NCBI GenBank assembly: GCA_032622095.1
Contig: CP136064.1
Span: forward strand, 180,268,011 to 180,332,010
DNA from: Siphonodentalium dalli
Taxonomy: Eukaryota; Mollusca; Scaphopoda; Gadilida; Siphonodentaliidae
Direction: 5' to 3'
DNA: 64,000 nt
Made by a program: the position numbers and the translations under genes. Shown here piece by piece: positions 36,850-47,494 of the stretch. Within the stretch, counting starts at the first letter, position 1; every line of letters starts with the position of its first letter. The notes beneath the pieces were generated by a model. It did no database searches. It saw only the letters and a program-made list of their open reading frames with translations, and had not been told where the DNA came from.

Positions 36850-36929
36850 TTCTGTTCCGCCTTTTGCTTCAAGGCCTTTTCGATGGCCTTCTGTTTTTGC
36901 TGCTTACAGGCCGTTAGTAGAACTGACAT
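36850..36929 (-). CDS. Candidate short first coding exon of a host gene
   Basis: On the minus strand an ATG at 36929-36927 opens a frame of 26 codons plus two bases (starts MSVLLTACKQQKQKAIEKAL, then a further Lys/Gln/Glu/Ala-rich stretch) running straight into GTAAGTATT, a strong 5' splice donor at 36849. Without splicing the frame stops one codon later (TAA). The peptide is basic, Lys/Gln/Ala-rich and probably helical; I do not recognise the protein. The region upstream (36930-37090) is less AT-rich, as promoters often are. No second exon could be identified. Alternatives are a repeat-borne coincidence or a 27-residue microprotein. Confidence 0.35.
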
Positions 36930-37353
36930 GTTTACAATAGTTTAAATGTCCGAGACTGGAACGAGAAGTACGCACAACTCCCAGGTCAGTAAAAACGAAT
37001 GGCAACTCGCTTGATTCGTGTCGTGCAATAGTATAAAAATTCTACCCCGCTGTGAGCTGGTCTGTTCGATTGATCGATCGGTGTCGCATGGCGACAGCGG
37101 CTACCCGGAGTAATGATCAATAACGCAGCTTCCGAGATTAACATTGCCATTCTGCGTAAATACAATTACATGCAACAAAATTAATAAGTAACAATGAAAA
37201 GCCCATTTAAATTTAAATGGTCAGTGATCGTCTTGGGACACAATTATTGAAACATATTATTTGGTTATTGTCTTGTACAACCCTAGCAAGACAGCACCGA
37301 TCGGGTGCCTGTGTTAATTTGGCGCAACACCCACAATGCACACTATGGCTGCG
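36930..37353. promoter_or_regulatory. Possible promoter region upstream of the candidate exon
   Basis: GC content rises around 36950-37110. TATAAAAA stands on the plus strand near 37032, and a short frame starting MATAATRSND begins at 37088 on the plus strand, opposite in direction to the candidate exon. This could be a bidirectional promoter, but nothing besides composition and these two motifs supports it. Confidence 0.2.
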
Positions 37354-39558
37354 GACACACGTACCACAGTAGCTATGGCATAGTAGGTGTGACAATTTAT
37401 TATGGTGGAGTTTGGTGACAATTGGTCGTCACAATTAATATGACATAGCTAGCCATGTCGCCCGCTGCACATTCGCACAATGAGTCTTCCAAAGTTCGTT
37501 ATGATCAGCCTTTTTCTTGTTTTGATCCTTGTGTATATATTGTTCGCTTTGTTTATTCAATATACTTTCTTTCAGCTGCATTTCCCCCAACAGTTCCGAT
37601 ACAGCTTCATCGGCCCACTTTGAGATGGATAGAGGACTACCTTCGTAATCGACAACAAAGAGTTTTAGTAAATAACACCTTTTCTGAATATGAGATAATC
37701 CCAGCTGGTGTACCACAGGGCTACATTTTAGGACCTTTTCTCTTCCTTGTCTATATCAACGACTTACCAGACAATATACTTTCTTTTACGAGAATGTACG
37801 CCGATGACACTTGTCTTACAAATAGTCACTATGACCTAAATGAATTAGGCCGCGTCATGAATAGTGACCTCAAAAGCATAGCACAGTGGTCTGAAAATTG
37901 GTTAGTAAACTTCAATCCTTCTAAAACAATAAGTATGTCCTATGCACTAACAGGAACTTCTGGGGAAGCACCCGACTTAACCTTTAAACAAGATCCAGTC
38001 TCATTTGTTGAAACACATCAAGACCTCGGTCTGGAACTCCAGGCCAACTTAAATTGGAATAATCACCTAAATGGGGGGGAAATAGAATAGCCTCACGCTT
38101 AGCACAGCTCCGAAGATTTAAGTATCAGCTTGACCGAAGGTCGCTTGAAAGCATTTATAAACTTTTATCCTACCACTATTTGATTACTCCGATGTAGTCT
38201 GGGATTGTGCCCCCAAATACCTCACAGAGAAGCTCGACCGATTATATTGCGACGCCGCCCGAACAGTTAGTGGCCTCACACGATCGGTTTCCAATATAAA
38301 CCTCCTAAATGAAGTTGGCTGGCCAACACTGAGCAAGAGAAGAGAGATCCATAAACTGCAAGCAGTGTACAAAATAGTAAATGTTGATGCCCCCGAATAC
38401 CTGCATAATCTTCTAACACCTAGATCATCAGAAGTCTCTGGATATAACTTTAGAAAACCGGGAAAATTCTATTCATACTTCTGTAACACTGAACACTATA
38501 AAAAATCATTCTTCCCCGCTACTTTAAAATAATGGAATGACATACCCACAGAAATAACAGATGCCGAATCTATCGCAGACTTCAAATTTTATCTCGAACT
38601 AATAGATCCTACCGTAAAACCACCATCATACTTCTATACAGGTCGTAGAACGCTTAACGTTACCCATGCCAAGTTGCGGAACAGATGCAGTAGCCTACGT
38701 TCTGATATGTTTCAAAATTACATCTCTGACAGCCCTCAATGCCATTGAGGAAATCCATGCGAAGATATTTACTACTACCTCTGGGCGTGTCCCCTATTCC
38801 ACACCGAAAGAATGGAAATGTGTCAAAAATTATGTCAAGAAGGACTGAAAATTACACATATCAACGATTTACTTTTCGGAATTCCCGATACCTCAAATAG
38901 AAGAAACAAAATTCTCTTCAAAGTAGTCCATCGATATATATAACAGCGACAAAACGATTCGAAGTCGGATAGTTCAAACGTATTTCAGAATAGCCACAAA
39001 AAGCAAATTTGTCGCGAAATCGGTTTTGGCACCTCCCACCCAAACCCCAAACCCCAAACCCATGCACTCATTGTAAATGTAAATATGTTTAACCTATGTA
39101 TGATTTTGACTCTTTTCTTCGCCATTTTGTATGAATAAAATTACTGTAAACAGGGAGAGGGGCTAAGTAAGTTTTTGTAACTTGTCCCCAATCCCTTTTG
39201 TATTGTTTTGATATACAAATAAAATATGTTTAAAGTAAAGTAAATCGGCCCACATGATAATGTTAGCGGAATTATGCGTAGAACTAAACGTCGCAAAATT
39301 AAAAAATCAATTGGGGAACCGTCTTAATAGGCATACAATTAATATAAGTAGTGAGAGCATATGAATAAAATACTATACGTGCATGATATGTGAGTGAATG
39401 AGGGATTGGCATATTGGGATATCGTATAGAATACAATGTAGCAACACGTAATGAGTAGAGATCAACCTTGGTGAAACGAAATGGGTTAATTGGTCCAGTC
39501 GACTCATTGTGCGGAAATTGTCACACCTACTATGCCATCGCTACTGTGGCACGTGTGT
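37354..39558. repeat. Inverted repeat flanking a LINE fragment
   Basis: GACACACGTACCACAGTAGC plus TATGGCATAGTAGGTGTGACAATT at about 37354-37398 is matched in inverted orientation at about 39510-39558. CGCACAATGAGTC at 37473-37485 is matched at 39499-39511. The left arm is interrupted by ~70 bp. The LINE fragment and its tail lie between the arms. Confidence 0.65.
37600..39240 (+). pseudogene. 5'-truncated LINE reverse transcriptase pseudogene
   Basis: The frame begins in mid-RT (PTLRWIEDYLRNRQQRVLVN), then AGVPQGYILGPFLFLVYIND, an intact catalytic MYADDT, NWLVNFNPSKT and DLGLELQANLNWNNHL. A G-run near 38075 causes a frameshift, and downstream pieces (LAQLRRFKYQLDRRSLESIY, then DAARTVSGLTRS-like and SIADFKFYLELIDPTVKPPS) lie in changing frames. 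Near 38735 a CH, EDIYYYLWAC zinc-like tail carries a stop where a second Cys codon is expected. The 3' end has ACTTGTCCCCAATCCC and AATAAAATATGTTTAAA, as in the minus-strand copy at 20300. This fits insertion by target-primed reverse transcription. Not functional. Confidence 0.9.
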
Positions 39559-39719
39559 CAACGGGATTTTCATTTATTGCGCGTTTGGAATATCGTTAGA
39601 GACATGTGTATGTGTATTAAAGTATTATATGGTCGTGGTATAATTGACGGGTTAACCCGGACGAAATTGGTAAGAACCCGATTTTATTTTCAAAAGACGC
39701 AGTTGAATCTTCAGTATAC
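39245..39719. other. No gene
   Basis: Contains the right arm of the inverted repeat flanking the LINE and otherwise unassigned AT-rich DNA. Confidence 0.35.
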
Positions 39720-40165
39720 ACTCCAACTGGTTTTTATTGGTTCTTCAGTTTGTCCCGTATTTGTAATCAAAGTAGAGAACCATTTGGTTTCTTTATAGCC
39801 ATAGTATTGGTCAAATTGGCTATAGACCAGTTGGAACCAACATAGAACTAAATGATTCCTTTCCGGGTTCCCCATGATGAACAATTTGTGAACCAGTAGT
39901 TTCTGAGCACGACTTTTGGTTACTTGTGTGGAACCTATTTGGGAACCAAATGATTCTTCGCTCGTAACCAAGTACTAGAACTTGATGGTTCTCAAATGTT
40001 GTCCCGTATTTGTAACCAGTAGATTCTGAATACGATTATTGGTTCCACATGATGAAACCAATTTGTAAACCACTAGGTTCTGAACTAACCAATGATTCTT
40101 CCTTTAGAACCAAATGAAAAACCAAATGGTCCTTCCTTTAAAATCGAATTAAGAACCAAATTATT
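39720..40165. repeat. Degenerate tandem array of GAACCAAATGGTTC-like units
   Basis: Many diverged copies of a self-complementary motif resembling AGAACCAAATGATTCT spaced 20-60 bp apart, with two longer shared blocks (TTGTCCCGTATTTGTAA at about 39750 and 40000). Confidence 0.6.
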
Positions 40166-40829
40166 GATATTGAGACTCCTGAATAGCAAACGTTATCGAT
40201 GTGTGAGCGATTGGGACCAATTATGGCTTGAATACAGATATATTACACAACAAAAACTTCTTGGATATTGATACACTATATTGAAGAGTTATTTAAACCA
40301 AGTTCCATCTCAATATCCACATAAACCAAATCGGTTCTACGGCCAACACATGTCGTCGAGGACTGGGTCAGTTGATTCCAAATAATATTTAGAGTGTAAC
40401 ATATCTAGTTTGTAGTCTCAGTAACTGATATGAAATCAAGCATTCCTTTACAAGCGCTTGTTACATGAACTTCTCTTTTTTGACATCAGGGTTTCTTTGA
40501 CCTGCCGAATATTATATGAGTAATTTCCATATCCAAATTCTGATTTTCGAAAGTTCCTTACGTCAAGTATCGCGAAATTAACATATGCCTTGTTTGCCCC
40601 CCCCCCCCCCCCCCCTCCCCCCACGGTAAAAAACGGGGAAGAGTTATGTTACACAACGCAGGTACAAGTATCTGACGAATACGGATACTAAGGAAACAAT
40701 CGATATATTTGCGGTGTTGGAGAAAGGAACGCAGCACCATTTTGGTCACAATCCTGTTTGACGTAACGGAGATCGCCCCAACAATCCATATTCTGACCGA
40801 GAACCCATCGTTACATCAGAACACATTCT
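40166..40829. other. No gene; long C-tract
   Basis: A C-tract of ~20 near 40596-40620 followed by TCCCCCCA. Otherwise unassigned. Confidence 0.4.
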
Positions 40830-41039
40830 GAGTATCGGACATTCGGAGTAATCGGTCTTCGGAGTATAGAAAACTTCGGAGTATTAGATATTCGGAGTAT
40901 TTGGGCCTTCGGGGTATTAGACCTTCGGACTATTGGATCTTCGGATTGTTAATACTTCGGAATATAGGACCTTCGTAGTATTGGACCTTCGGAATATCGT
41001 GCTTTCGTAGTATCGGACCTTCGGAGTATTGGGTCTTCT
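40830..41039. repeat. Degenerate single arm of the CTTCGGAG minisatellite family
   Basis: About eleven units of ~18-20 bp based on CTTCGGAGTATTGGAC. This is the arm sequence type of the foldback element at 15544-16780, but no opposite arm is seen nearby. Confidence 0.75.
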
Positions 41040-41770
41040 GAATAAACATGCGTACCCGACAGTATTGTTCAAATTCCTTAAGTTGGCACTTTGTAGCTCT
41101 ACATTTTACCCAATACTCCAGTGAATACTCTATGACTATCTCTCATACTGTTCCATGACTATGATTATTTATTCATATAACTCATTCATATAATATATAC
41201 AATTATCTACACAGTGTAATATTATAACATGCAACGAGCTACCGGTGACAGCATAACCAAGAGGGTTGTCTACCTGCCGTCCCGGTTGATATATTTGATT
41301 TTATCTAGGTTTTGTCTTGTTAACTCTAAACATTGGTATATAAACGTCTCTGTTTTTATAAATATTAGTAGAATTCGTTGGTCGTTCATCGCTCAGTTTG
41401 TAATGTGATATATCAAGTACAAACATGTGGAATATGAATATGTAGATGAGGCCAGCGGAGAACCATAACTGTTTATCAAATGGGTCGAATAAGGCAGCGA
41501 ATAAGGAATTCGAATAAGGCTATCGAATAAGGCATTCGAATACTTGTAATACATTCCTGGGTTTCCTGCTATGGGGAGATGATAAGCATGTATTATTTAT
41601 CCTTCTCTCTTATTATATAATGTCATGCAGTTATCGTTTTTACGAATAATATACTACTTACTACACATCGTTGCAATCGCAGAATATTTCCCTCGTTCGT
41701 GTTTTTTTTTATCATACGAGGTTTTGAATATATATGTTAAATAATAGATACGGAGAACAGATACCAGGTA
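41040..41770. other. No gene; a few GAATAAGG units
   Basis: A short array of CGAATAAGGC-like units at about 41489-41540. The rest is AT-rich and unassigned. Confidence 0.35.
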
Positions 41771-41774
41771 TTAA

Positions 41775-42220
41775 ATATGCATAATCCGATTAAGCGCCCC
41801 TCAGTTACTATCTATTTGGATTCGGTGGTAAAACGTATTTGATTCGAGTCGAGGAACCCACCTGTCAAAGCTCAGAGTAATTATATATATCGATTTTTGA
41901 AATCTATTATTTTTCACCATCGAGAAATAATAGTGGCCCAGTAAACAGTCGACGAGCCGATGGTCTCGGACCAAATTTCGGATGAAGATGGATAACTCTA
42001 AAATCAAGAGGCTTTCAATTGATAATAAGACCATATGTCGTCGAACAACATGTTGATACATAACACGTTTCGGGCAATTTCATATATACTATAGTTGACA
42101 ATAGTTAGCATTATTTTGGGCAATTAATCGATTCTGACAACTGAAGCGGCATTTCTAAAAATGTTTATGTTGTTGTTGGAATCTGATTATATGGGGACCA
42201 TCGACTCGGATTGAGTACCT
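41775..42220 (+). mobile_element. TTAA MITE, left terminus eroded (446 bp)
   Basis: TTAA at 41771-41774 and 42221-42224. The left terminus reads ATATGCATAATCCGATT against the family AGGTACTCAATCCGATT, and the right terminus CTCGGATTGAGTACCT is intact. Interior TTTGATTCGAGTCGAGGAAC, GTCGACGAG, GGATGAAGATGG, TTGGGCAATTAATCGATTC and the GTTGTTG run are in family order. Confidence 0.85.
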
Positions 42221-42483
42221 TTAATTATGCGTGTACTAAGTAGAAAATGTCGTACCGCAATTAAAAAATAGATTTTGCTTAAATACCTTGTCAATTATAT
42301 AAACAAAGAAACGTGTTATACACCGGTCGACAAGTTATTCATAAGTTGGATGTAAAACATCCAATGGTGGGATGACTATATATCAACTTTATGAAGTGTT
42401 TTGTCTCGCCTGTAAACTTTACAAAATTGCCGATACGAGGTCACGAAGCTCATCGACGATATATCCCGCTAAATTACATTTAA

Positions 42484-42938
42484 AGGTACGCAATCCGATC
42501 AGACGCTCCTAAATTACTATTTTTTTGGCTTCGGGTGGGGGGGGGATAAAAAATATTTTATTCGAGTCTAGGAACCCACTCATCAAAGCTTAGAGTGATC
42601 AGATATCGATTTTTGAAGTTTGTTATTTTTGAGATGTGTAATAATATGTGGCCCAAACGGAGGGTCTCGGACAAAATTGCGGATGAAGATGGATAACTCT
42701 AATTCAAGTGGTAATACGGTCAAATTTCGTTATTCTTTAGTGATAATACGGCCATATTTTGTTGAACAAAATGTTGATAAATAACAAGTTTTGGGAAATT
42801 TTATACCATAGTTGACAGTGGTTAGCATTATTTTGTTGCAATAAATCGATTCTGATAACTAAAGCGTATTTTGAAGAAATGTTGTTGTTGTTGTTGTATA
42901 TTGGTGGTATGGGGACCGTCTGATAGGATTGAGTACCT
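42484..42938 (+). mobile_element. TTAA MITE with both termini (455 bp)
   Basis: TTAA at 42480-42483 and 42939-42942, termini AGGTACGCAATCCGATC and ATAGGATTGAGTACCT. A G-run near 42536 is expanded relative to other copies. It lies ~260 bp after the previous copy in the same orientation. Confidence 0.9.
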
Positions 42939-42942
42939 TTAA

Positions 42943-45504
42943 CTGTTTAATTATATATCATCTACTTGCTTCCACTTCCATTCTATGATTGCAGGTACGT
43001 ATTTTTTATCAAATATTTTCTCAAACTGAAGGGGGGAAACCGGTAATATAGTTTTCAAACCCTATGGTTGACTTCAGTTCTTTGTAAACAAAAAAACAAA
43101 ACAAAACAAAAATCCTCGTCATGACGATTCTATATAATAACCACCATTATTGAGTGAACTGGTGTCAAAGTTTTGGAAATGTTTTGTTCTGGCTATTAAT
43201 TGCATGTGCTTGATTCGACCACGCCACACCAAAACCAGCTGAGTGTACAATCAGTTTAGTAACATTAATATGTCTAAAGAGTCTGCCGTCGTGTTCCATA
43301 AGACGAAACAAGATACCATGTAGTTCTTGACCAGAACGTACCCTTCTCACAGTAGCTTACTATTTAGTGGGTTTGATTGCATGTCGTATATTTTATGTAT
43401 TTCCCGAACCGCGGAATTCTACGTAAGTTGCGCCAATCAGAACTCACTATTAGTGGCCCCAAGATAAAAGTATCAAATCGAAACGACCCGGAATGTCAGT
43501 ATGACACTGAGTGTATGTATACACAGACTGCGTCCTGATATGGCAAAATAAACAACGGTTATCTCACATCTTTGCGGAACGTTGAACGCAGTCAATACGT
43601 ATCTATGATTCAGTGCAACATATCCTCGCGCAGATACGCACATAATCGACCTATAACGTGAAATAGGTACATAATGTGATTATTTGATTCTGAAATAAGC
43701 ATATAACGGAGCCAACGTCCGTTATTTCGTTTTATGGCGCGGGGCACAGTGAAAACACATGTTAAAGAGCGCACACTGAAAAGTCGTGAGTTTGCTTTAT
43801 GTGTCATTGTGCACACATAATCTGCTCAGAATCGCCTAATTGTGAGTCGATAATGTGACTAAAATGCTCTCATTCTCAGCACATTAAGGACTCAAAATGA
43901 TGCGATTCTCGGCAGATTATCAACCTAAAATTTGTTATATTGTAAGCAGATAATGTGAGGATTTTCGGGACTATACAGGTTATTCAGCAAGTCGTTCGGG
44001 GGGCATTCAATGCCCTTATGGTCAAGTGTTTCATGTATTCAACAGCATACTATGATTCTGGTTTTGGTGCCTGGTTAAGACGGTGGTTCTGCTAATTTGC
44101 TATTGATATTGGTAGGCCAAACTGATGCTGGTAAGGACATGTTCCGTTATATTTTCTAAACTAATCTGAGCGAATTGAGGAGAAGCCATTATGTTTATAA
44201 AACATTCAAAAACAGGTTATATTTTAATAATGACACTTTTGGTTGTTGCAAACCGGCTAAAAACATGCTATTCCTGTCGTTTTGAAAACACATGCACGAG
44301 AAGCCATGATTAAATTATTCTAAAATGTATATATGCTCATAAATGTTGATGCAGGCACTATAGCTTTTTCTCGAATCGCTCGTATTAGCCAAACACGGCA
44401 AAATGAAAACTTTAGAAACAAAAATCGGTACATTTTCTTCACAGTATCAGTGTGTCCTACCAGCATCATATCAATTCAGCAGGACCACTTAACCATGGAA
44501 GGTGATATTCACGTATCACATTCACCGTTATGTGCAGCAGGCTCAGGGGGGGGGGGGGTCGGAAAAAAAATTCAGGCACGTATGGCATGTTTTCCCTTTC
44601 GATCATTTTTTGTACCCACCCACCCCCACCGCCAATTTTTTTCTCCGTTTTCGTCAGTTTTTTCCGACCATTTTTTTACACCCACCCCCCCCCTTTTAGC
44701 ACTAAAACAGAGATTTGCGGGGGGGGGGTTTCACTGTAAACAGCTGTATATGAATTTCTGTGCATACTATTTATCATGGATGTTAACATGGACATGTAAA
44801 TAGGAATGAGTCATTTTTAGGTCATTCGGCCAAAAAAACATGGCTGCCAGTGGCCATCTTGGATTTCAAAATTTGCAACAAAATACAACACGATAACTGC
44901 CTGCAGTCAGTTTACCAGTTAGAATTACATTATTTATCTCATTCAAAGTGGTTTTGAAGCCCAACTCATTGCCAAAACACTGAAAAAAAAGAAGCAGGAT
45001 TTTTTTTTTTAGTTGCGGAAAAAATTGCTTGTTGGTGGCTTTGAAAAAATTCACCCCCCCCGGCATGCTTGGTATTTTGGAGATGATCGGCAAACGTGTA
45101 GGGTAAACTATCGGGATAAGACCATATTCAATTATGAGGCTGTCCGAAAACAACCCAACTAGATAACGTATAAAGAGTAAACTCTTACAAATTGCGGTTG
45201 GTGGAAGGCGAACAATAGCCTCTTATTGTGAACATATTCGCACTGATAACGGTGTGAATTGTCAAGCTGTATTTAATATGACTATGCAAGACCCAATTCA
45301 CTCTATATGTCCCTGATATGTCTATATGCAGGATATACTATTTTTCTTTGTACATGAACATATATTGGATTTTTCATTCGCATATGGTATCCAAAGGAAA
45401 TCAGATAACTATAAATAAGAGTCATGCACTTCCCTCGAAATGAAAACCGATTACTGAACGTGGGGTTACCGTGGTCCAATATTCCAGGCCAAAACTGATG
45501 CAGA
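42943..45504. other. No gene; G/C-tract repeat and one AGTCATTTTnGG unit
   Basis: 44537-44740 holds runs of G, C and T with a roughly inverted GGTCGGAAAAAA/TTTTTTCCGACC pair, related to 31884-32018. 44770-44880 is a single unit of the ~150-bp repeat found four times at 46202-46815. Frames through these tracts are artefacts. Confidence 0.45.
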
Positions 45505-45801
45505 GCTGAAGGGATTACACTCACACACAAGAGTGCTGACGGGTACACATGTTTGAAAATGTGATGAAGGGTACACATGGTTTGCTATCGGCTCTAGCGC
45601 AGTTACTTCATTTGTGTTCCTGAAAGTCTGGCACCCTGGAACGTAAACTAGTATCTAACAGAAAGCATGCATGGCTAACGCGAAAACTATAAACGTCATT
45701 CATAGTGAGATTTCAAAACCTACATGCGTACACTTCAGCACATTTTCAAAACATGCGCAAGTGTACTCTTCAGCACTTTTTTGTGAGAGTGAACCCTTCA
45801 G
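45505..45801. repeat. CTGAAGGG-type element, second copy
   Basis: GCTGAAGGGATTACACTCAC at the left is matched by GAGTGAACCCTTCAGC at the right. The interior order is as at 34350. It is followed by GGTAAATTATACTCCGAGAA, which recurs after the third copy near 46918, so copies two and three may be a tandem duplication. Confidence 0.7.
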
Positions 45802-45837
45802 CTGGTAAATTATACTCCGAGAAGAACGTCACGTCAC

Positions 45838-46916
45838 CAGGTTTTGAAAATGTGCTGAAGGGTTTGTTATCGGCACTGTAACGCAGTTACTTTATATGTG
45901 TTCCTGACTGACTGGCACCCAGCAGTAGTTTGTTTTCAGTTTATTTAATTTTCATTGGAACATAAACAATTATTCTCTAACAGAAATCATGGCATACGCG
46001 AAAACTAAATGTCATTTATAATGAGATTTCAACACAACATGTGTATCCTTCAGCACATTTTCAAAACATGTGTGCGCTTCAGCATTTTTAGCTCAACCTT
46101 ACTTGTAAAGGTTTTGAGCTATTGCCGTTTGGTGTGCGTCGTCCGTGTGTGCGCGCGTGTGTGTGTATGTGCGTGTGTGGAGTCGTCCGTCAACAATTTT
46201 CATTAGCACAGGAAACAGGTCGTATCTTTGGTCGGATTATTATGCAATTTGCCATGGCTGTTGACATTGACATGTAGATGGGAACGAGTCATTTTGGGGT
46301 CGTTCGGCCAAAAAAAATGGCCGCCGACGGCCATTTTGGATTTCAAAATGCAATCCATTAGCACCAGCCGTACTGTTTGTCCGATCATCATGAAATTTGT
46401 CATGGATGTTAACAATGACATTTAGATGGGAACGAGTCATCTTGGGGTCATTCGGCTAAAATCATGGCCGGCGGCAGCCATCTTTGACTTTACTCTTTGC
46501 ATGACTAAATCCTTTGGCACGGGCTACAGGTCGTACCTTTGGTCGGATCATCATGAAATTTGTCATGGTTGTTAACATTGATATGTAGATGGGAATGAGT
46601 CATTTTGGGGTCATTCGGCCACTGGCAGCCATCTTGTATTTTACTATTTGCATGACTAAATCCTATGGCACTGGCTACAAGTCGTATCTTTGGTAGGATC
46701 ATTATGAAATTTGTCATGGCTGTTGACATTGACATGTAATGGGAGCAAGTAATTTTGGGGCCATTCGGCAAAAAAAAAACATGGCCGCCAGCAGCCATCT
46801 TGGATTTCAAAATTCAATTCATCATTCCATTTATCAAAAAAATTTAACTTCTTCGCAAAGTTGAGCTACAGTGTCATAGACACTTTCATTTTTGGTGAGA
46901 GTGAACCCTTCAGCTA
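45838..46916. repeat. CTGAAGGG-type element split by an insertion
   Basis: The left part (45838-46089) has TTTTGAAAATGTGCTGAAGG, TGTTCCTGAC, TCTCTAACAGAAATCA and TTCAGCACATTTTCAAAA. The right part (46887-46916) supplies GGTGAGAGTGAACCCTTCAGC. CATTTTT is present at both borders of the inserted element. Confidence 0.7.
46090..46886. mobile_element. 797-bp AGCTCAAC element carrying four ~150-bp units
   Basis: Starts AGCTCAACCTTACTTG and ends near CGCAAAGTTGAGCTACAGTG plus ATAGACACTTT. CATTTTT occurs on each side (46083-46089 and 46887-46893), a candidate 7-bp target duplication. From 46202 to 46815 there are four diverged units of ~150 bp, each with GGTCGTATCTTTGGTCGGAT, ATGAAATTTGTCATGG, GGGAACGAGTCATTTTGGGG and GGCCGCCGGCCATTTTGGAT-like blocks. 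A short GT/GC tract is at 46140-46180. No transposase is seen. Minus-strand frames across the units are periodic artefacts. Confidence 0.75.
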
Positions 46917-47345
46917 TAGTAAATTAATACCCCGAGAAGAACGTCACATCACCATAATGTCAAAAGACGGGCTTCTAAAATATCGTATCAGTACAATGAA
47001 TTTATATGTAGCTGTGTCATGGTGAAAATGACACAAGAAATTACAGTATGACACTTAATGTCTGTTCCATCAACGTATCACAAACCCCATGGAATGAAAG
47101 TCGCTTGTCTACATTATTTAATTATTTACATTATTTAATAAAGATAATAAAGATTTGACACACTTGGACATGGGTACACCGTTCAGCTATATAATTGTTT
47201 CAGTCCGATACCAATGGTAGTTATCATTCTGTTAAACTTTTCACCCCACAATATAAATTACACCTACATCACATATTCACAGTAATTGTCTTCATGGAGG
47301 GGGTCACAGAAAACTATGGGAGGCCAAATTCACATTTAATAATGA
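46917..47345. other. No gene or clear repeat
   Basis: AT-rich non-coding sequence. It contains the GAGAAGAACGTCACATCACC block shared with 45815-45838. Confidence 0.4.
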
Positions 47346-47494
47346 ATTGCGCTTAAGCGAAATTGATTGCGCTTAAGTGCAAATAATTGCGCTTAAGCGC
47401 AATCAATTGCGCTTAAGCGCAAATACCACATATTGTGCTTAAGCGCAAATAGGGCATTTACGCTTAAGCGCAATCAATTGCGCTTAAGCATAAT
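47346..47494. repeat. Array of the 12-bp palindrome GCGCTTAAGCGC
   Basis: About eight complete or partial copies of TTGCGCTTAAGCGCAA at irregular spacing (16-35 bp) over 150 bp. Each unit is self-complementary around CTTAAG. Confidence 0.9.

Noticed and set aside
44333-44803. 156-codon frame with Pro/Phe-rich stretches
   Set aside because: It runs through G, C and T homopolymers that keep three frames open at once.
46203-46810. Several minus-strand frames with similar peptides
   Set aside because: They repeat with the ~150-bp DNA unit and occur in more than one frame.
47346-47494. CRISPR-like array
   Set aside because: Units are short palindromes at irregular spacing with no unique spacers of constant length, and the genome is animal.
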